A DNA stretch of 64,000 nt. It comes from JAJYKN01 sp035516155 (GTDB lineage: Bacteria; Nitrospirota; UBA9217). Where the stretch lies: the NCBI GenBank assembly GCA_035516155.1, contig DATJAP010000036.1:1-64000 (forward strand), given 5' to 3'. A model generated the notes under the pieces. It had not been told where the DNA came from. It worked only from the letters and a program-made list of their open reading frames with translations, and made no database searches. Below are positions 26,996 to 36,484 of the stretch, piece by piece. The translations under genes and the position numbers were made by a program. Numbering within the stretch: position 1 is the first letter of the stretch; each line of letters starts with the position of its first letter.

Positions 26996-27847
26996 CTAAG
27001 CCGCACGGGCCGGAACAACCATCACGGCGCAATTGGCAAGCCCGATGACCCTTTCGGCGGTGCTTCCCATGACAAGGTGCCGCAGATCGGTTTTGCCATG
27101 CGCTCCCATAACAATGAGATCGACCCCCCTGCCCCCCGCCATTTCAACGATCACCGCATGAGCCCTGCCTCTAGGCGTCTCCGTGCTGACGGGTACGTTC
27201 GCCTTGCGGGCCATGTCGGCAACTGCGTTCACACACGCTCCGGTGTCCGCTGTCTCGGTTTCCACGTCCTTGACTGAAACCGCAATTATGCTGCTTCCGC
27301 ACTGTCTCGCGATTCCGATCGCCGCCTCCGCAGCTGCCAAGCTGTGCTCCGACCCGTCGGTGGCTACCAGAATGTTCCCACATTCGATCCGGGCTGCGCG
27401 GGGTACGACCAGGACCTTGCATGGCGCATGGCCGATGACCTTTGCGGTCACGCTTCCCATAAGCATCTTCATGATCCCGCTGCGGCCGCGTCTGCCGATG
27501 ATGATCATGTCCACATTTTTCTCCCCGGCTTCCTTGACGATAAGGCGGTAGGGGTCCTGTCCGAAGAGTAGCTTGGTCTCGCAGAAAGAGATTCCCTCTT
27601 TTACCGCCCGCGCATGGATGGTTTCAAGGTATTCCGCCGCCTGGCGCTCTTCCTTCTCGTAGATGCCCGCACCGATGGTTTCATAGTCGGGGTTTGGTTC
27701 GAGGACCGAGATAACGTAAAGGTGGCTGTTGCACTTGTTCGAGAAGTTCAACGCTTCCCGAATGGCGCCCTCGCTGAATGAGGACCGATCGGTTGTGACG
27801 AGTATTTTATCGAGTTTAGATGTCGGGCATATGGGTTCAGCGCTCAT
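26996..27847 (-). CDS. Tandem universal stress protein (two UspA domains)
   Basis: A 283-residue cytoplasmic protein with two UspA domains, about residues 8-148 and 152-283. Both keep the ATP-binding signature: GRRGRSGIMKMLMGSVT in the first and GAHGKTDLRHLVMGSTAERV in the second, so both should bind nucleotide. Such proteins accumulate in stationary phase and stress. ATG follows a GAGGTG site. The gene diverges from ettA across a 210-base gap. Confidence 0.93.
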   Translation of the reverse strand: MSAEPICPTSKLDKILVTTDRSSFSEGAIREALNFSNKCNSHLYVISVLEPNPDYETIGAGIYEKEERQAAEYLETIHARAVKEGISFCETKLLFGQDPYRLIVKEAGEKNVDMIIIGRRGRSGIMKMLMGSVTAKVIGHAPCKVLVVPRAARIECGNILVATDGSEHSLAAAEAAIGIARQCGSSIIAVSVKDVETETADTGACVNAVADMARKANVPVSTETPRGRAHAVIVEMAGGRGVDLIVMGAHGKTDLRHLVMGSTAERVIGLANCAVMVVPARAA

Positions 27848-27992
27848 GTCAGCACCTCTTTTTTTATGGGACCGGTAGCACGTTCTTCATTTAGGAATAA
27901 GTATAGCAAAACTGCGGCAAAGCGTGGAAATAGTCTTACTATTTTCCCATTCGGGGGGTAAAATTCCACGTTTGTCCGTGCCTTTTTTGTTA

Positions 27993-28022
27993 TTGACAGG
28001 CGGCCACGATACAGTGTACAAA
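27993..28022 (+). promoter_or_regulatory. Promoter for ettA
   Basis: TTGACA (27993-27998), 18-bp spacer, TACAAA (28017-28022). Start near 28029 gives a short leader containing AGGAGG. Confidence 0.45.
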
Positions 28023-28059
28023 AGAACCTACGAATTTCAGGAGGATCAAAACAGCAGCC

Positions 28060-29739
28060 ATGGCTGAACCGAACAAAATCATCTACTCCATGGTGGGAGT
28101 GGGCAAATTCTACGACAAAAAACCGGTGCTGAAGGACATCTATTTGTCCTATTTCTACGGCGCCAAGATCGGCGTGCTCGGTCTAAACGGATCGGGCAAA
28201 AGCTCGCTCCTCAGGATCATGGCGGGAAAGGACAAAGAGTTTGTAGGCGATGCCGTGCTTTCGCCGGGCTACACCGTGGGTCTGCTCGAGCAGGAGCCAA
28301 AGCTCGATCCTGATAAAACCGTTCGCCAGATCGTGGAAGAGGGCGTACAGGGGACAGTCGATCTCCTGAACGAGTACAACAAAATTAACGAAAGCTTCGC
28401 AAATCCCATGTCAGACGATGAGATGAACAAACTCATCGCGCGGCAAGGAGAGGTACAGGAGAAGCTCGATCATCTGAACGCCTGGGAGCTGGACAGCCGG
28501 CTCGAAATGGCCATGGACGCCCTACGATGTCCTTCAGGCGACACGAACGTGAAGGTTCTCTCCGGCGGCGAGAAACGGCGTGTGGCGCTCTGCCGATTGC
28601 TTCTTCAAAAGCCCGACATCCTCCTTCTCGATGAACCCACGAACCATCTCGATGCGGAATCCGTTGCCTGGCTCGAACATCATCTTCAGCAATATGAAGG
28701 GACGGTCATCGCGGTCACGCACGACCGCTACTTCCTCGATAATGTTGCAGGCTGGATCCTTGAGCTCGACCGAGGACAGGGCATTCCGTGGAAAGGGAAC
28801 TACTCCTCCTGGCTCGAGCAGAAGCAGGAGCGCCTGAAGCAGGAAGAGAAGACCGAAAGCGACCGGCAAAAGACGCTCCAGCGGGAGCTCGAATGGATCA
28901 GGATGTCTCCCAAGGGTCGGCACGCGAAATCAAAGGCGCGCATCAGTTCCTACGAGCAGCTCCTGAGCCAGCAGGGGGAGAAGCGCGCGAAAGAGCTTGA
29001 AATCTATATTCCGCCGGGACCGAGGCTCGGCAAGGTCGTCATTGAAGCAGAGAACGTTACCAAGGCCTTTGGTGACAACATCCTTGTGGAGAATATGTCC
29101 TTCCTGCTTCCGCCGGGTGGCATTGTCGGGGTCATTGGGCCGAACGGTGCCGGCAAGACCACACTCTTCCGTATGATAACAGGTCAGGACAAACCGGACA
29201 AAGGCGCGATCAAAATCGGAGATACCGTCAAGCTCGCGTATGTGGATCAGAGCCGCGACGTGCTGGACCCGAACAAGACTATCTGGCAGGTGATCACCGA
29301 CGGCCAGGAACAGGTGCAGCTCGGCAAGCACTTGATGAATTCCCGCGCCTATGTGTCGCGATTCAATTTCGGGGGCACGGACCAGCAGAAGAAAGTCGGC
29401 GTGCTCTCCGGCGGAGAGCGGAACCGCGTGCACCTCGCGCGCATCCTGAAAGAGGAAGCGAACGTGCTGCTGCTCGATGAACCGACCAACGATCTCGATG
29501 TGAACACTATGCGGGCGCTCGAAGAGGGGCTCGAAAACTTCGCGGGCTGCGCCGTAGTGATCAGCCATGACCGCTGGTTCCTCGACAGAATCGCAACGCA
29601 CATCCTGGCGTTCGAAGGAGAAAGCAAAGTCGCTTTCTTTGACGGGAACTATACGGAGTACGAAGAAGATCGCAAGAAGCGCCTCGGCGCGGATGCAGAC
29701 CAGCCACATCGGATCAAGTACCGGCATTTGACGAGGTAA
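28060..29739 (+). CDS. ettA: Energy-dependent translational throttle protein EttA
   Basis: A 559-residue ABC-F ATPase of the EttA subgroup, which binds the ribosomal E site and gates the first elongation steps according to ATP/ADP. Two ATP-binding cassettes are intact: GLNGSGKSS with LSGGEKRR and LLLDEPTNHLD, then GPNGAGKTT with LSGGERNR and LLLDEPTNDLD. The EttA arm (residues 95-140) and linker (about 245-325, KGRHAKSKARISSYEQL) fit the family, and length is normal. There are no membrane segments. A ribosome site AGGAGG stands upstream of ATG. Confidence 0.96.
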   Translation: MAEPNKIIYSMVGVGKFYDKKPVLKDIYLSYFYGAKIGVLGLNGSGKSSLLRIMAGKDKEFVGDAVLSPGYTVGLLEQEPKLDPDKTVRQIVEEGVQGTVDLLNEYNKINESFANPMSDDEMNKLIARQGEVQEKLDHLNAWELDSRLEMAMDALRCPSGDTNVKVLSGGEKRRVALCRLLLQKPDILLLDEPTNHLDAESVAWLEHHLQQYEGTVIAVTHDRYFLDNVAGWILELDRGQGIPWKGNYSSWLEQKQERLKQEEKTESDRQKTLQRELEWIRMSPKGRHAKSKARISSYEQLLSQQGEKRAKELEIYIPPGPRLGKVVIEAENVTKAFGDNILVENMSFLLPPGGIVGVIGPNGAGKTTLFRMITGQDKPDKGAIKIGDTVKLAYVDQSRDVLDPNKTIWQVITDGQEQVQLGKHLMNSRAYVSRFNFGGTDQQKKVGVLSGGERNRVHLARILKEEANVLLLDEPTNDLDVNTMRALEEGLENFAGCAVVISHDRWFLDRIATHILAFEGESKVAFFDGNYTEYEEDRKKRLGADADQPHRIKYRHLTR

Positions 29740-29920
29740 AACGACACAAATAACCACGGATAAACGCTGAGGGACGCGATGAGGAGCAGCATGGAAAAAC
29801 CCGGCAACACAAAAACTACAAAGTAATTCGCACCGGGGATTTGAGGATAATGCTTACTTCAGTAAACAGGACATGCTTTTTAGCTCATAATGGTGATCCG
29901 TGGCTTGAAAAGGGGGGCTT

Positions 29921-30238
29921 ATGTCGGAATTGAAAGGCGTAACAGTAGTTCGTGAGGCGAACATCTATTTCGACGGCAAGGTCACCAGCAGGACCGTGCT
30001 TTTTCCTGACGGGTCCAAGAAGACGCTCGGCGTAATGTTGCCAGGAGAATTTGAATTCGGCACCGCCGATAAGGAACTCATGGAGATCCTGTCCGGAGAC
30101 CTCGATGTGCTCCTGCCGGGAGAGACGACCTGGAAGTCTGTCAAGAGCGGACAGTCCTTTGAAGTGGCGCCGAACGCGAAGTTCAAGCTCAAGGTGAAGA
30201 AGCTGACTGACTACTGCTGTTCCTTTATAAAAGGATAG
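29921..30238 (+). CDS. ppnP: Pyrimidine/purine nucleoside phosphorylase PpnP (DUF1255)
   Basis: A 105-residue cupin-fold enzyme that phosphorolyses many nucleosides to base plus ribose-1-phosphate. The sequence lines up with E. coli PpnP: N-terminal ANIYFDGKVTSRTV, GVMLPGEFEFGTADKELMEILSG, LDVLLPG and the C-terminal YCCSFIKG. GGGG-type ribosome site 7 bases upstream. It stands alone after ettA; the 180 bases before it contain a degenerate intergenic repeat (near 29745) but no clear promoter. Confidence 0.93.
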   Translation: MSELKGVTVVREANIYFDGKVTSRTVLFPDGSKKTLGVMLPGEFEFGTADKELMEILSGDLDVLLPGETTWKSVKSGQSFEVAPNAKFKLKVKKLTDYCCSFIKG

Positions 30239-30329
30239 AAGAAATGCGAAGTTGAAGGTTGAGGCATCGAAACGTTGAATGGATGCGTGAATGCAAACTT
30301 TTAACGAGTCATCCCGAGAAGGAGGAATG

Positions 30330-30857
30330 ATGAAAAAGAGAGCGAGTATCATGATGGTAGTGGCACTGATGATCGGGGCATTCGGGTGTCAACAGAAGAA
30401 GGAAGAACAAAGGCCGGTAACCTATGTCCCCCCGATTCCGTCGCAGACCGACATTAGTCAGCTTGAGCAGGCGGCGAAAACGTCACCCAAAAACAAGGAG
30501 GCGTGGATCAATCTCGGCAATACGCTGATGGATGCCCAGCGCTTCAATGAGGCCATCGATGCCTATGAGAAGGCGCTGGCCCTGGACCCGAAGAATGTCC
30601 CCGTACGGGTTGACATGGGGACCTGCTACCGCGGGATAGGCAAGTTCGACAAGGCAGTCGAGGAGTACCGGACGGCGCTTAAAATCGATCCCAACTTCCC
30701 GAACGGGCACCGCAACCTCGCCGTCGTCCTGTCCACTGACCTGCACGACAACAAGCAGGCAGTTCCGGAGTTTCAGAGGTATCTTGAGCTCGTGCCGAAT
30801 GCGCCTGATGCAGCAGAAGTCAAAAAAACGATCCAGATGCTGTCCATGGGGAAATAA
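30330..30857 (+). CDS. TPR-repeat lipoprotein
   Basis: A 175-residue lipoprotein. The signal peptide ends in GAFGC, a usable lipobox with C19 as lipidated residue. The body has about three tetratricopeptide repeats (KNKEAWINLGNTLMDAQRF, ALALDPKNVPVRVDMGTCY, ALKIDPNFPNGHRNLAVVL), so it should be a periplasmic protein-interaction adaptor. Two ATGs stand in tandem after AAGGAGGA; the second (30330) has the better spacing. The partner is unknown. Confidence 0.88.
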   Translation: MKKRASIMMVVALMIGAFGCQQKKEEQRPVTYVPPIPSQTDISQLEQAAKTSPKNKEAWINLGNTLMDAQRFNEAIDAYEKALALDPKNVPVRVDMGTCYRGIGKFDKAVEEYRTALKIDPNFPNGHRNLAVVLSTDLHDNKQAVPEFQRYLELVPNAPDAAEVKKTIQMLSMGK

Positions 30858-30989
30858 TCAATCAAAACGCTCACTCGATTCAAGCGACGCAATAAAGCCC
30901 CGACAGCCACTGCTTGAGGTCGTTCTGGCATGAATGGACAAAGCGGCTTGAGCCCGACATGGCATGAGGATCGTTCATGAGGAATTAAT

Positions 30990-32855
30990 CTAACTGATTT
31001 GCGCCAGCTCGTTCAACTGCTGGTCGAACCCCTGCGCCTTTGCATCATGCTCTGCGGTCACCGTCTCAAGCTCGGCAAAAAGCTTCTCGATCTTTGCTTT
31101 TGCTTCGTTGACCGACTGCGAAAGCTGTTTGATGGTCAGGGCTTTGCCTTTAACGGAAGCATCCAGCAGCTCCCGGGTATCGCGCTCCGCGGCCTGCTCC
31201 AGTTTCACGATCTCTTCTTCGATGGCCGCGATCCTGCTCTTGAGCGAACTCAGGACCTTTGATTTGTCCGATACGATTGTGACGCGCTGTTTTTTCGCAT
31301 CCTTCCGGTTCGCGCACCTGTCAACCTGCTGCTTCTTTCCCTTCTTTACGCGCACACCGCCTTCGTCGCTCCATCCCCTCCGTTCAAGGAAATCGAGGTA
31401 TGTGCCTTCGAAAACCGAGACGGTGTCGTTGTCGAAGACAATCAGCTTGGTCGCTACTGCCTCGAGGATCAGCTCGCTGTGGGTCACGATGATGACGGCG
31501 CCGTCAAAGGCCTCGATCGCCTCGATTAGCGAATCAATGGACTCCATGTCCAGGTGGTTCGTGGGCTCGTCGAGCATGAGCATATTGGCCGGCGAGACCA
31601 AGAGCTTGCCAAGCAGCACGCGGCTCTTCTCTCCGCCGGAGAGAACGCTCACCTTCTTCAGCGCATTATCGCCTTCGAACATCATGAGGCCACAGATGGA
31701 GCGGGATTCTCCCTGGGCGTTGTCCGGGTGTGCATCCATGATTTCCTGCAGGGCGGTCTTTTCCGGCCGCAGACGGTTGATATTTGTCTGGCCGAAATAC
31801 GCGATCTTTGTGTTCGGATGAAGCCTGACGTCGCCGCAGGTGGGAGAAATTTCCCGTGCCAGCAGGTTCAAGAGCGTTGTCTTGCCCTTGCCGTTCTTGC
31901 CGATCACGCCGATGCGGTCCTTTTTGCCGACTGCGAACGAAAGTGCGTCGATCAGTTTCGGGCTGTCCTGGGAGAAGCCGAAGGTCAGGTTTTCCACGGT
32001 CATGAGCCACTTGGCTTCGAACGGCGCTGACCGAAACTTGAAGTCGAGCGATTTGATCTCCTCAAGTTTATCGAGCTTCTCATGCCTCGCGAGCGCTTTG
32101 ACACGTGACTGGACTGCGCTGGCCTTGGTTGCCTGCGCCCGGAATCGGTTGATGAACTGCTCCACTTCCTTGCGCTTCTTTTCGTCGTTCTGGCGCGTTT
32201 TCTCGTAGATTTCCTCTTCCAGAAGGATCTGGTCATAGAGTTTTTGGGTTCCGCCCGCGATTTTCCTCATTTTGCACCGGTGAATGATCATGGTGTGGGT
32301 CGTTACGCTGTCCATGAAATCACGGTCGTGGGTGATGATGATCATTTCGTTCCTCCAGGCGCGAAGGAACAACGTAAGCCAGCGGACCGAGACGATGTCG
32401 AGGTAGTTCGTGGGCTCGTCGAGAAGCAGGAGGTTTGGTTCGGAAACAAGCACCTTGGCAAGATTCAAACGCACCTGATATCCGCCGGAGAGGGATGAGG
32501 GATGGCGGCCGAAGTCATCATTCGTGAACCCGAGGCCATGCAGGATGGCCTCTGCCTTGTAGGTTTCGTCAATGTGGTCTTCGTTTTTCGGAAGGGCAAG
32601 GCACGCTTCCTGAAGGACCGTATCTTCGGTGAAATGGATGTGCTGGGAGAGGTGGCCGATGGTATAGCCGGAAGGCGTCGTGATCGTTCCGGCGTCCTGG
32701 TGTTCCTCGCCCAGTATCATACGGAAGAGCGTGGACTTGCCGTGGCCGTTCCGCCCTACCAGTCCCACGCGCTCACGGGGGTTTACGGTAAAGCTGACGC
32801 CGTCGAACAGCACCTGCTTCCCGTAAGATTTTTCAATGTTGGTGACTTGGAGCAT
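30990..32855 (-). CDS. ABC-F ATPase with C-terminal coiled coil (Uup/YheS-like)
   Basis: A 621-residue soluble ABC-F protein. Cassette 1 has GRNGHGKST and LSGGYQVR with LLLDEPTNYLD; cassette 2 has GKNGKGKTT and LSGGEKSR with LMLDEPTNHLD. The linker between them (about residues 215-285) is rich in charged helix. The last 90 residues form a coiled coil like the ABC_tran_CTD found in Uup, which binds branched DNA and ribosomes. Unlike EttA it has no EttA-type arm. It probably resolves stalled or immature ribosomes; a resistance role is possible but nothing here supports it. AAGGG site before ATG. Confidence 0.92.
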   Translation of the reverse strand: MLQVTNIEKSYGKQVLFDGVSFTVNPRERVGLVGRNGHGKSTLFRMILGEEHQDAGTITTPSGYTIGHLSQHIHFTEDTVLQEACLALPKNEDHIDETYKAEAILHGLGFTNDDFGRHPSSLSGGYQVRLNLAKVLVSEPNLLLLDEPTNYLDIVSVRWLTLFLRAWRNEMIIITHDRDFMDSVTTHTMIIHRCKMRKIAGGTQKLYDQILLEEEIYEKTRQNDEKKRKEVEQFINRFRAQATKASAVQSRVKALARHEKLDKLEEIKSLDFKFRSAPFEAKWLMTVENLTFGFSQDSPKLIDALSFAVGKKDRIGVIGKNGKGKTTLLNLLAREISPTCGDVRLHPNTKIAYFGQTNINRLRPEKTALQEIMDAHPDNAQGESRSICGLMMFEGDNALKKVSVLSGGEKSRVLLGKLLVSPANMLMLDEPTNHLDMESIDSLIEAIEAFDGAVIIVTHSELILEAVATKLIVFDNDTVSVFEGTYLDFLERRGWSDEGGVRVKKGKKQQVDRCANRKDAKKQRVTIVSDKSKVLSSLKSRIAAIEEEIVKLEQAAERDTRELLDASVKGKALTIKQLSQSVNEAKAKIEKLFAELETVTAEHDAKAQGFDQQLNELAQIS

Positions 32856-32901
32856 TCGTTACCCTTTTTGATTGGATTTTCTGCACAAGTACAAGTCTTT
32901 T

Positions 32902-32930
32902 ATAATAACGCAGGACGGCTGTTATGGCAA
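32902..32930 (-). promoter_or_regulatory. Promoter for the second ABC-F gene
   Basis: Minus-strand TTGCCA (32930-32925), 17-bp spacer, TATTAT (32907-32902). Leader of about 40 nt. Confidence 0.5.
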
Positions 32931-33119
32931 ATGATTTTTCGAGGTCGAGATGGACAGGAGTAAGCGCAGGTCCGGCTGTTTTGCGCAGCATCTTTCCGAG
33001 AGGCAAGGTTGCTGTAGCTCATTGATATGTTGCACCACGTGGCGCAAGGACATCGGAGGGGCGCCCGACTTTATCATGTCTTGTTTGTGATGAAACCGGG
33101 CAGCCACGGGAAATCGCTC

Positions 33120-33479
33120 CTACACTATTTCCTCATCTTCCCTTCGCCATGCCGGATCGACAATGCAGATGAACTTGAGGTCGCTTTCCCCGGAATTTGT
33201 GATGCTCTGGATCGCCTCGGGAGGAATGTACACGGTTGATCCGGATCTGACCGGCGCGTCTTCGCCATTGATATGCATGATGCCTTCGCCTTCTATAATA
33301 TAATAAACTTCGGAAGTCCTGAGGCGGTGCATCCAGGTCGTATCGCCCGGTTTCACGACCGCATGTGCCAGGCTGTAACGCAGGGCCAGGTCCTCCTTAT
33401 CGGGGTGCAGTATCTCACGGAGCAGACAGTTGTCTCCGGCGACAAATTCCTCGCAAGCATGTAATTCACGGATGAACAT
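33120..33479 (-). CDS. Cupin-domain protein
   Basis: A 119-residue single cupin barrel. It contains the metal-ligand pattern in reduced form: GDTTWMHRLRTSEVYYIIEGEG (motif 1) and PPEAIQSITNSGESDLKFICI (motif 2). Motif 1 has one histidine and a glutamate; motif 2 lacks the usual histidine, so metal binding may be weak or absent. GGAGT ribosome site 8 bases before ATG 33479. A terminator lies just upstream, so it is partly insulated from the DUF3617 gene. Function not known. Confidence 0.83.
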   Translation of the reverse strand: MFIRELHACEEFVAGDNCLLREILHPDKEDLALRYSLAHAVVKPGDTTWMHRLRTSEVYYIIEGEGIMHINGEDAPVRSGSTVYIPPEAIQSITNSGESDLKFICIVDPAWRREDEEIV

Positions 33480-33499
33480 GGCAAAGACTCCTCTTCTGC

Positions 33500-33535
33500 A
33501 AAAAAAGCAAAAGCCCCGCACAGAACATGCGGGGC
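33500..33535 (-). terminator. Terminator between DUF3617 and cupin genes
   Basis: Minus-strand stem GCCCCGCA / TGCGGGGC (33528-33535 with 33513-33520), followed by TTTTGCTTTTTTT. Confidence 0.82.
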
Positions 33536-33569
33536 GCAAGGTACGTTGCAACAAAGACCATCCAGGCCG

Positions 33570-33995
33570 TTATTTGCAATCGCCGATTCTTTTTCCACTC
33601 ATGTGATAGATAATCTTTGATGTTCCTCCCTTTTTATCGGCTTTTTCCAGCGTCATCATGCCGCTGTATGATGTCTGTTTGTATTCCATTTCACCGGAGC
33701 CGGTGCTGCCGTCCTTGCACTGCATCTTCCAGGTAACCTTGTTTCCCACCACCGTCACGTCCTTTTTTTCGCAGTCATTCTTTTGCGACGTGCTGGGGAT
33801 TGTCTTTTTCGAATCGTTGATATCCTCTTTAGTGTAGCAATGGGTGGTGACCATGGGCGGCAAGGCAAAGGGCATACCCGCCATGTCCATCTTCATCGTG
33901 ATCTCCCAGTTGCCGTCCTGCATCGTGGCAGGAGCGGCAAACAGAGGAGCTGCTGAAACAAGCAATAGCGCGAAAAACAGGCCGATAACTTTCAT
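33570..33995 (-). CDS. DUF3617 periplasmic protein
   Basis: A 141-residue exported protein. The signal peptide is residues 1-20 (ending LFA); the mature part has the DUF3617 signature DGNWEITMKMDMAGMP, a CYTKEDI segment with C53, DCEKKDV, WKMQCKDGSTGSGEMEY and a terminal C in IGDCK, so two disulfides are likely. The function of the family is unknown. Start at 33995 follows GAGGAGG by 8 bases. It has its own promoter and terminator. Confidence 0.88.
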   Translation of the reverse strand: MKVIGLFFALLLVSAAPLFAAPATMQDGNWEITMKMDMAGMPFALPPMVTTHCYTKEDINDSKKTIPSTSQKNDCEKKDVTVVGNKVTWKMQCKDGSTGSGEMEYKQTSYSGMMTLEKADKKGGTSKIIYHMSGKRIGDCK

Positions 33996-34022
33996 ACGTT
34001 GTTCCTCCTCTCTTTTCATGCA

Positions 34023-34051
34023 ATGATAGCGGAAGCCTCTTCTCCTGTCAA
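34023..34051 (-). promoter_or_regulatory. Promoter for the DUF3617 gene
   Basis: Minus-strand TTGACA (34051-34046), 17-bp spacer, TATCAT (34028-34023). It yields a leader of about 20 nt with GAGGAGG. Confidence 0.7.
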
Positions 34052-34112
34052 CCCATTTGCCAAATGGACACGCACCAGAGACACGCGTAGCAGAGACGCG
34101 TAGCAGAGGCCC

Positions 34113-34141
34113 TTGACTCGCTTGAGCCAAAGAAGTACAAT
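34113..34141 (+). promoter_or_regulatory. Promoter for the HD-domain gene
   Basis: TTGACT (34113-34118), 17-bp spacer, TACAAT (34136-34141). Leader of about 20 nt with a GGGAG site. It diverges from the DUF3617 promoter. Confidence 0.65.
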
Positions 34142-34167
34142 CACCGGGCTTGCGGGAGCAGTCAATT

Positions 34168-34983
34168 ATGAAACAGGAAGAACTGATATCGCTTAAAAAA
34201 TGGTTTGCCGGCTATTGCGCTTCCTTCTCCACCCCGGTCCGGGAAGATCAGCAAAATATCACGGTCAAGCAGCTCCATACGCACGAAGTGTGCAAGAATG
34301 CCTTGCGGATCGGACGCGCCCTGCGGCTCAATGAAGAGGACTTGCTGCTCGCCGAGGCGGTTGCGCTGCTTCATGACGTCGGCAGGTTCCCGCAATACCG
34401 GCGCTACAAAACCTTTGATGACAGCATTTCAGTGAACCACGCAACCCTGGGAGCACAGGTGCTTCTCGCTAAGGACGTCCTCGGAACATTGCTCGAAGAT
34501 CAGCGGAACCTTATCGTGCATACAGTGACGCTGCATAATGTGTACTCCCTGCCGGGAAATCTTGACGACAGGACCATGCTGTTCGTCAAACTGATCCGTG
34601 ATGCGGACAAGCTCGATATATGGCGCGTGTTTGTTGACTATTTCAACCAGGATCACGATGGCAGGGCAACGGCTGTCGGCCTCGGACTTGCCGATGTCCC
34701 AGACTACTCGCCGGCGATTCTTGCCTGTCTGACCCGGGGTGAAATGGCCAACAAGGCGGACCTGCGGACCTTGAACGATTTCAAGCTTCTTCAGCTGTCC
34801 TGGCTCTATGATCTCAATTTTGCCGATTCGCTTCGGATGGTGCTTGAGCGGGGATATATCGATAAATTAGCCAAGGTGCTGCCCGACGTGCAGGAGATCA
34901 ACGGTGCGGTTGCTTTTGTCCGTACCTACGTGGAACGGAAGCTCACGGGCTCCGGCCAGGCCCTTCAGACCAGAAAAGGCTAA
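34168..34983 (+). CDS. HD-domain phosphohydrolase
   Basis: A 271-residue soluble protein with an HD metal-dependent phosphohydrolase domain. The pattern begins with H36 in HTHEVC, then LLHDVGRFPQY (the HD pair at about residues 71-72) and a later IRDADKLDIWRV with the fourth metal-binding aspartate. No nucleotide-specific subfamily is evident: it is not RelA, dGTPase or HD-GYP. It probably cleaves a nucleotide or a small phosphate ester. The ATG at 34168 has a GGGAG site; a short extension upstream is not needed. Confidence 0.85.
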   Translation: MKQEELISLKKWFAGYCASFSTPVREDQQNITVKQLHTHEVCKNALRIGRALRLNEEDLLLAEAVALLHDVGRFPQYRRYKTFDDSISVNHATLGAQVLLAKDVLGTLLEDQRNLIVHTVTLHNVYSLPGNLDDRTMLFVKLIRDADKLDIWRVFVDYFNQDHDGRATAVGLGLADVPDYSPAILACLTRGEMANKADLRTLNDFKLLQLSWLYDLNFADSLRMVLERGYIDKLAKVLPDVQEINGAVAFVRTYVERKLTGSGQALQTRKG

Positions 34984-35182
34984 AATTAGGCTTTACTCCG
35001 TGATGCTTAATTTGGTAAGATGAATTCGGTCTCCGCTTTCGCACCTCTAATCGGGAATGGTGTATAATCGTCTAAACTGCGGAGAGCGCGGATTTTTTTG
35101 CACAATTTGATTTTGGAACCCCGTCGCCCTCTGCGTCCGCAAGGGTAAATTTTTTTTTAGAGTTTGACATTGAGGGAATTTC

Positions 35183-36484
35183 ATGCGAAATAACATTGTT
35201 TCACTCGGCGCTGACGAGCTTAAATACGAGATCCGCGAAATCGTCGCAGTTGCCAAGGAATTCGGCAAGTTAGGGATCGAGATCAACTGGGAGAACATCG
35301 GCGATCCGGTGCAGAAGGGCGAGAAGCTCCCGGACTGGATCAAGGACCTTATCATCGGCACCATGAAGGATGACCTGACGTATGCCTATTCTCCTACGAA
35401 GGGACTTGATGCGACGCGGGAGTATCTTGCCCAAAAGGCGAACGGGAACGGCAACGTCAGGATCACGAAGGAAGATATCATCTTCTTTAACGGCCTGGGC
35501 GATGCCATCAGCAAAGTTTACGGCCAGCTCCGGAAGGAATACCGGGTCATCGGCCCGAGCCCGGCCTACAGCACCCATTCATCAGCGGAGGCATCGCATG
35601 CGGGATCGGAGTATGTTTCCTACCGGCTCGACCCGAACAATCTCTGGTATCCCGATCTGAACGACCTCAGGATGAAGGTGAAGTACAATCCCTCCATATC
35701 CGGCATCCTGGTCATCAACCCGGACAACCCCACGGGCGCGGTCTACCCGCGGGAAGTGTTGCTCGAGATCGTGTCCATCGCGAAGGAATTCGACCTGTTT
35801 GTCGTGTGCGATGAGATCTATATCAACCTGACCTATAACGGCAAAAAGTCGGTACCCCTTGCCGACGTGATCAACGGCGTGTGCGGAATCTCGATGAAGG
35901 GCATATCCAAGGAACTTCCCTGGCCCGGGGCGCGGTGCGGGTGGATCGAGGTGTACAATGCGGATAAGGACCCTGTTTTCGCGAAATACATCAAGAGCAT
36001 TGTGGACGACAAGATGCTTGAAGTCTGTTCCACCACGCTGCCGCAGAAGGTGATCCCCGCGGTCATGACCGATCCCCGATACGGAAAACATATCGCGCAG
36101 CGCAATGCCGTCTACGAACAGCGTTCGCGCATCGCCTACGATCTTCTGAAGGAAATCCCGGGCATCATCGTGAACCGGACAAACGGCGCTTTCTACATGA
36201 CCGTCATGTTTCGTGAAAATGTCCTGAAGCCAAATCAGAAGCTCGCTGTCGCAAACTCCGCGGCCAGGGAAAGGGTGGAGCAGCTTGTGACGGGCGTTGC
36301 GCTCGACAAGCGTTTTGTCTATTACCTGCTGGCTTCCACGGGCATATGCGTCGTACCGCTCACGGGATTCAACTGCGACCTCCAGGGTTTTCGCGCTACA
36401 CTTCTTGAATCGGATGACGCGAAATTCGAGTGGATCTTTCGGGTACTGCGGGACAAGATCTCGGAATACCTCCAGAGCGCCTGA
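35183..36484 (+). CDS. PLP-dependent aminotransferase, class I/II
   Basis: A 433-residue fold-type-I aminotransferase. The PLP-site lysine is in ISMKGISKELPWPGARCGW; the sequence also has VINPDNPTGAVYP and VCDEIYINLTY, which hold the cofactor's ring. At 433 residues it is slightly longer than AspC (396) and resembles the AlaA/alanine-aspartate group of pyruvate-family transaminases. The substrate cannot be called. ATG follows GAGGG by 7 bases. Monocistronic; the next gene, adk, has its own promoter. Confidence 0.9.
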   Translation: MRNNIVSLGADELKYEIREIVAVAKEFGKLGIEINWENIGDPVQKGEKLPDWIKDLIIGTMKDDLTYAYSPTKGLDATREYLAQKANGNGNVRITKEDIIFFNGLGDAISKVYGQLRKEYRVIGPSPAYSTHSSAEASHAGSEYVSYRLDPNNLWYPDLNDLRMKVKYNPSISGILVINPDNPTGAVYPREVLLEIVSIAKEFDLFVVCDEIYINLTYNGKKSVPLADVINGVCGISMKGISKELPWPGARCGWIEVYNADKDPVFAKYIKSIVDDKMLEVCSTTLPQKVIPAVMTDPRYGKHIAQRNAVYEQRSRIAYDLLKEIPGIIVNRTNGAFYMTVMFRENVLKPNQKLAVANSAARERVEQLVTGVALDKRFVYYLLASTGICVVPLTGFNCDLQGFRATLLESDDAKFEWIFRVLRDKISEYLQSA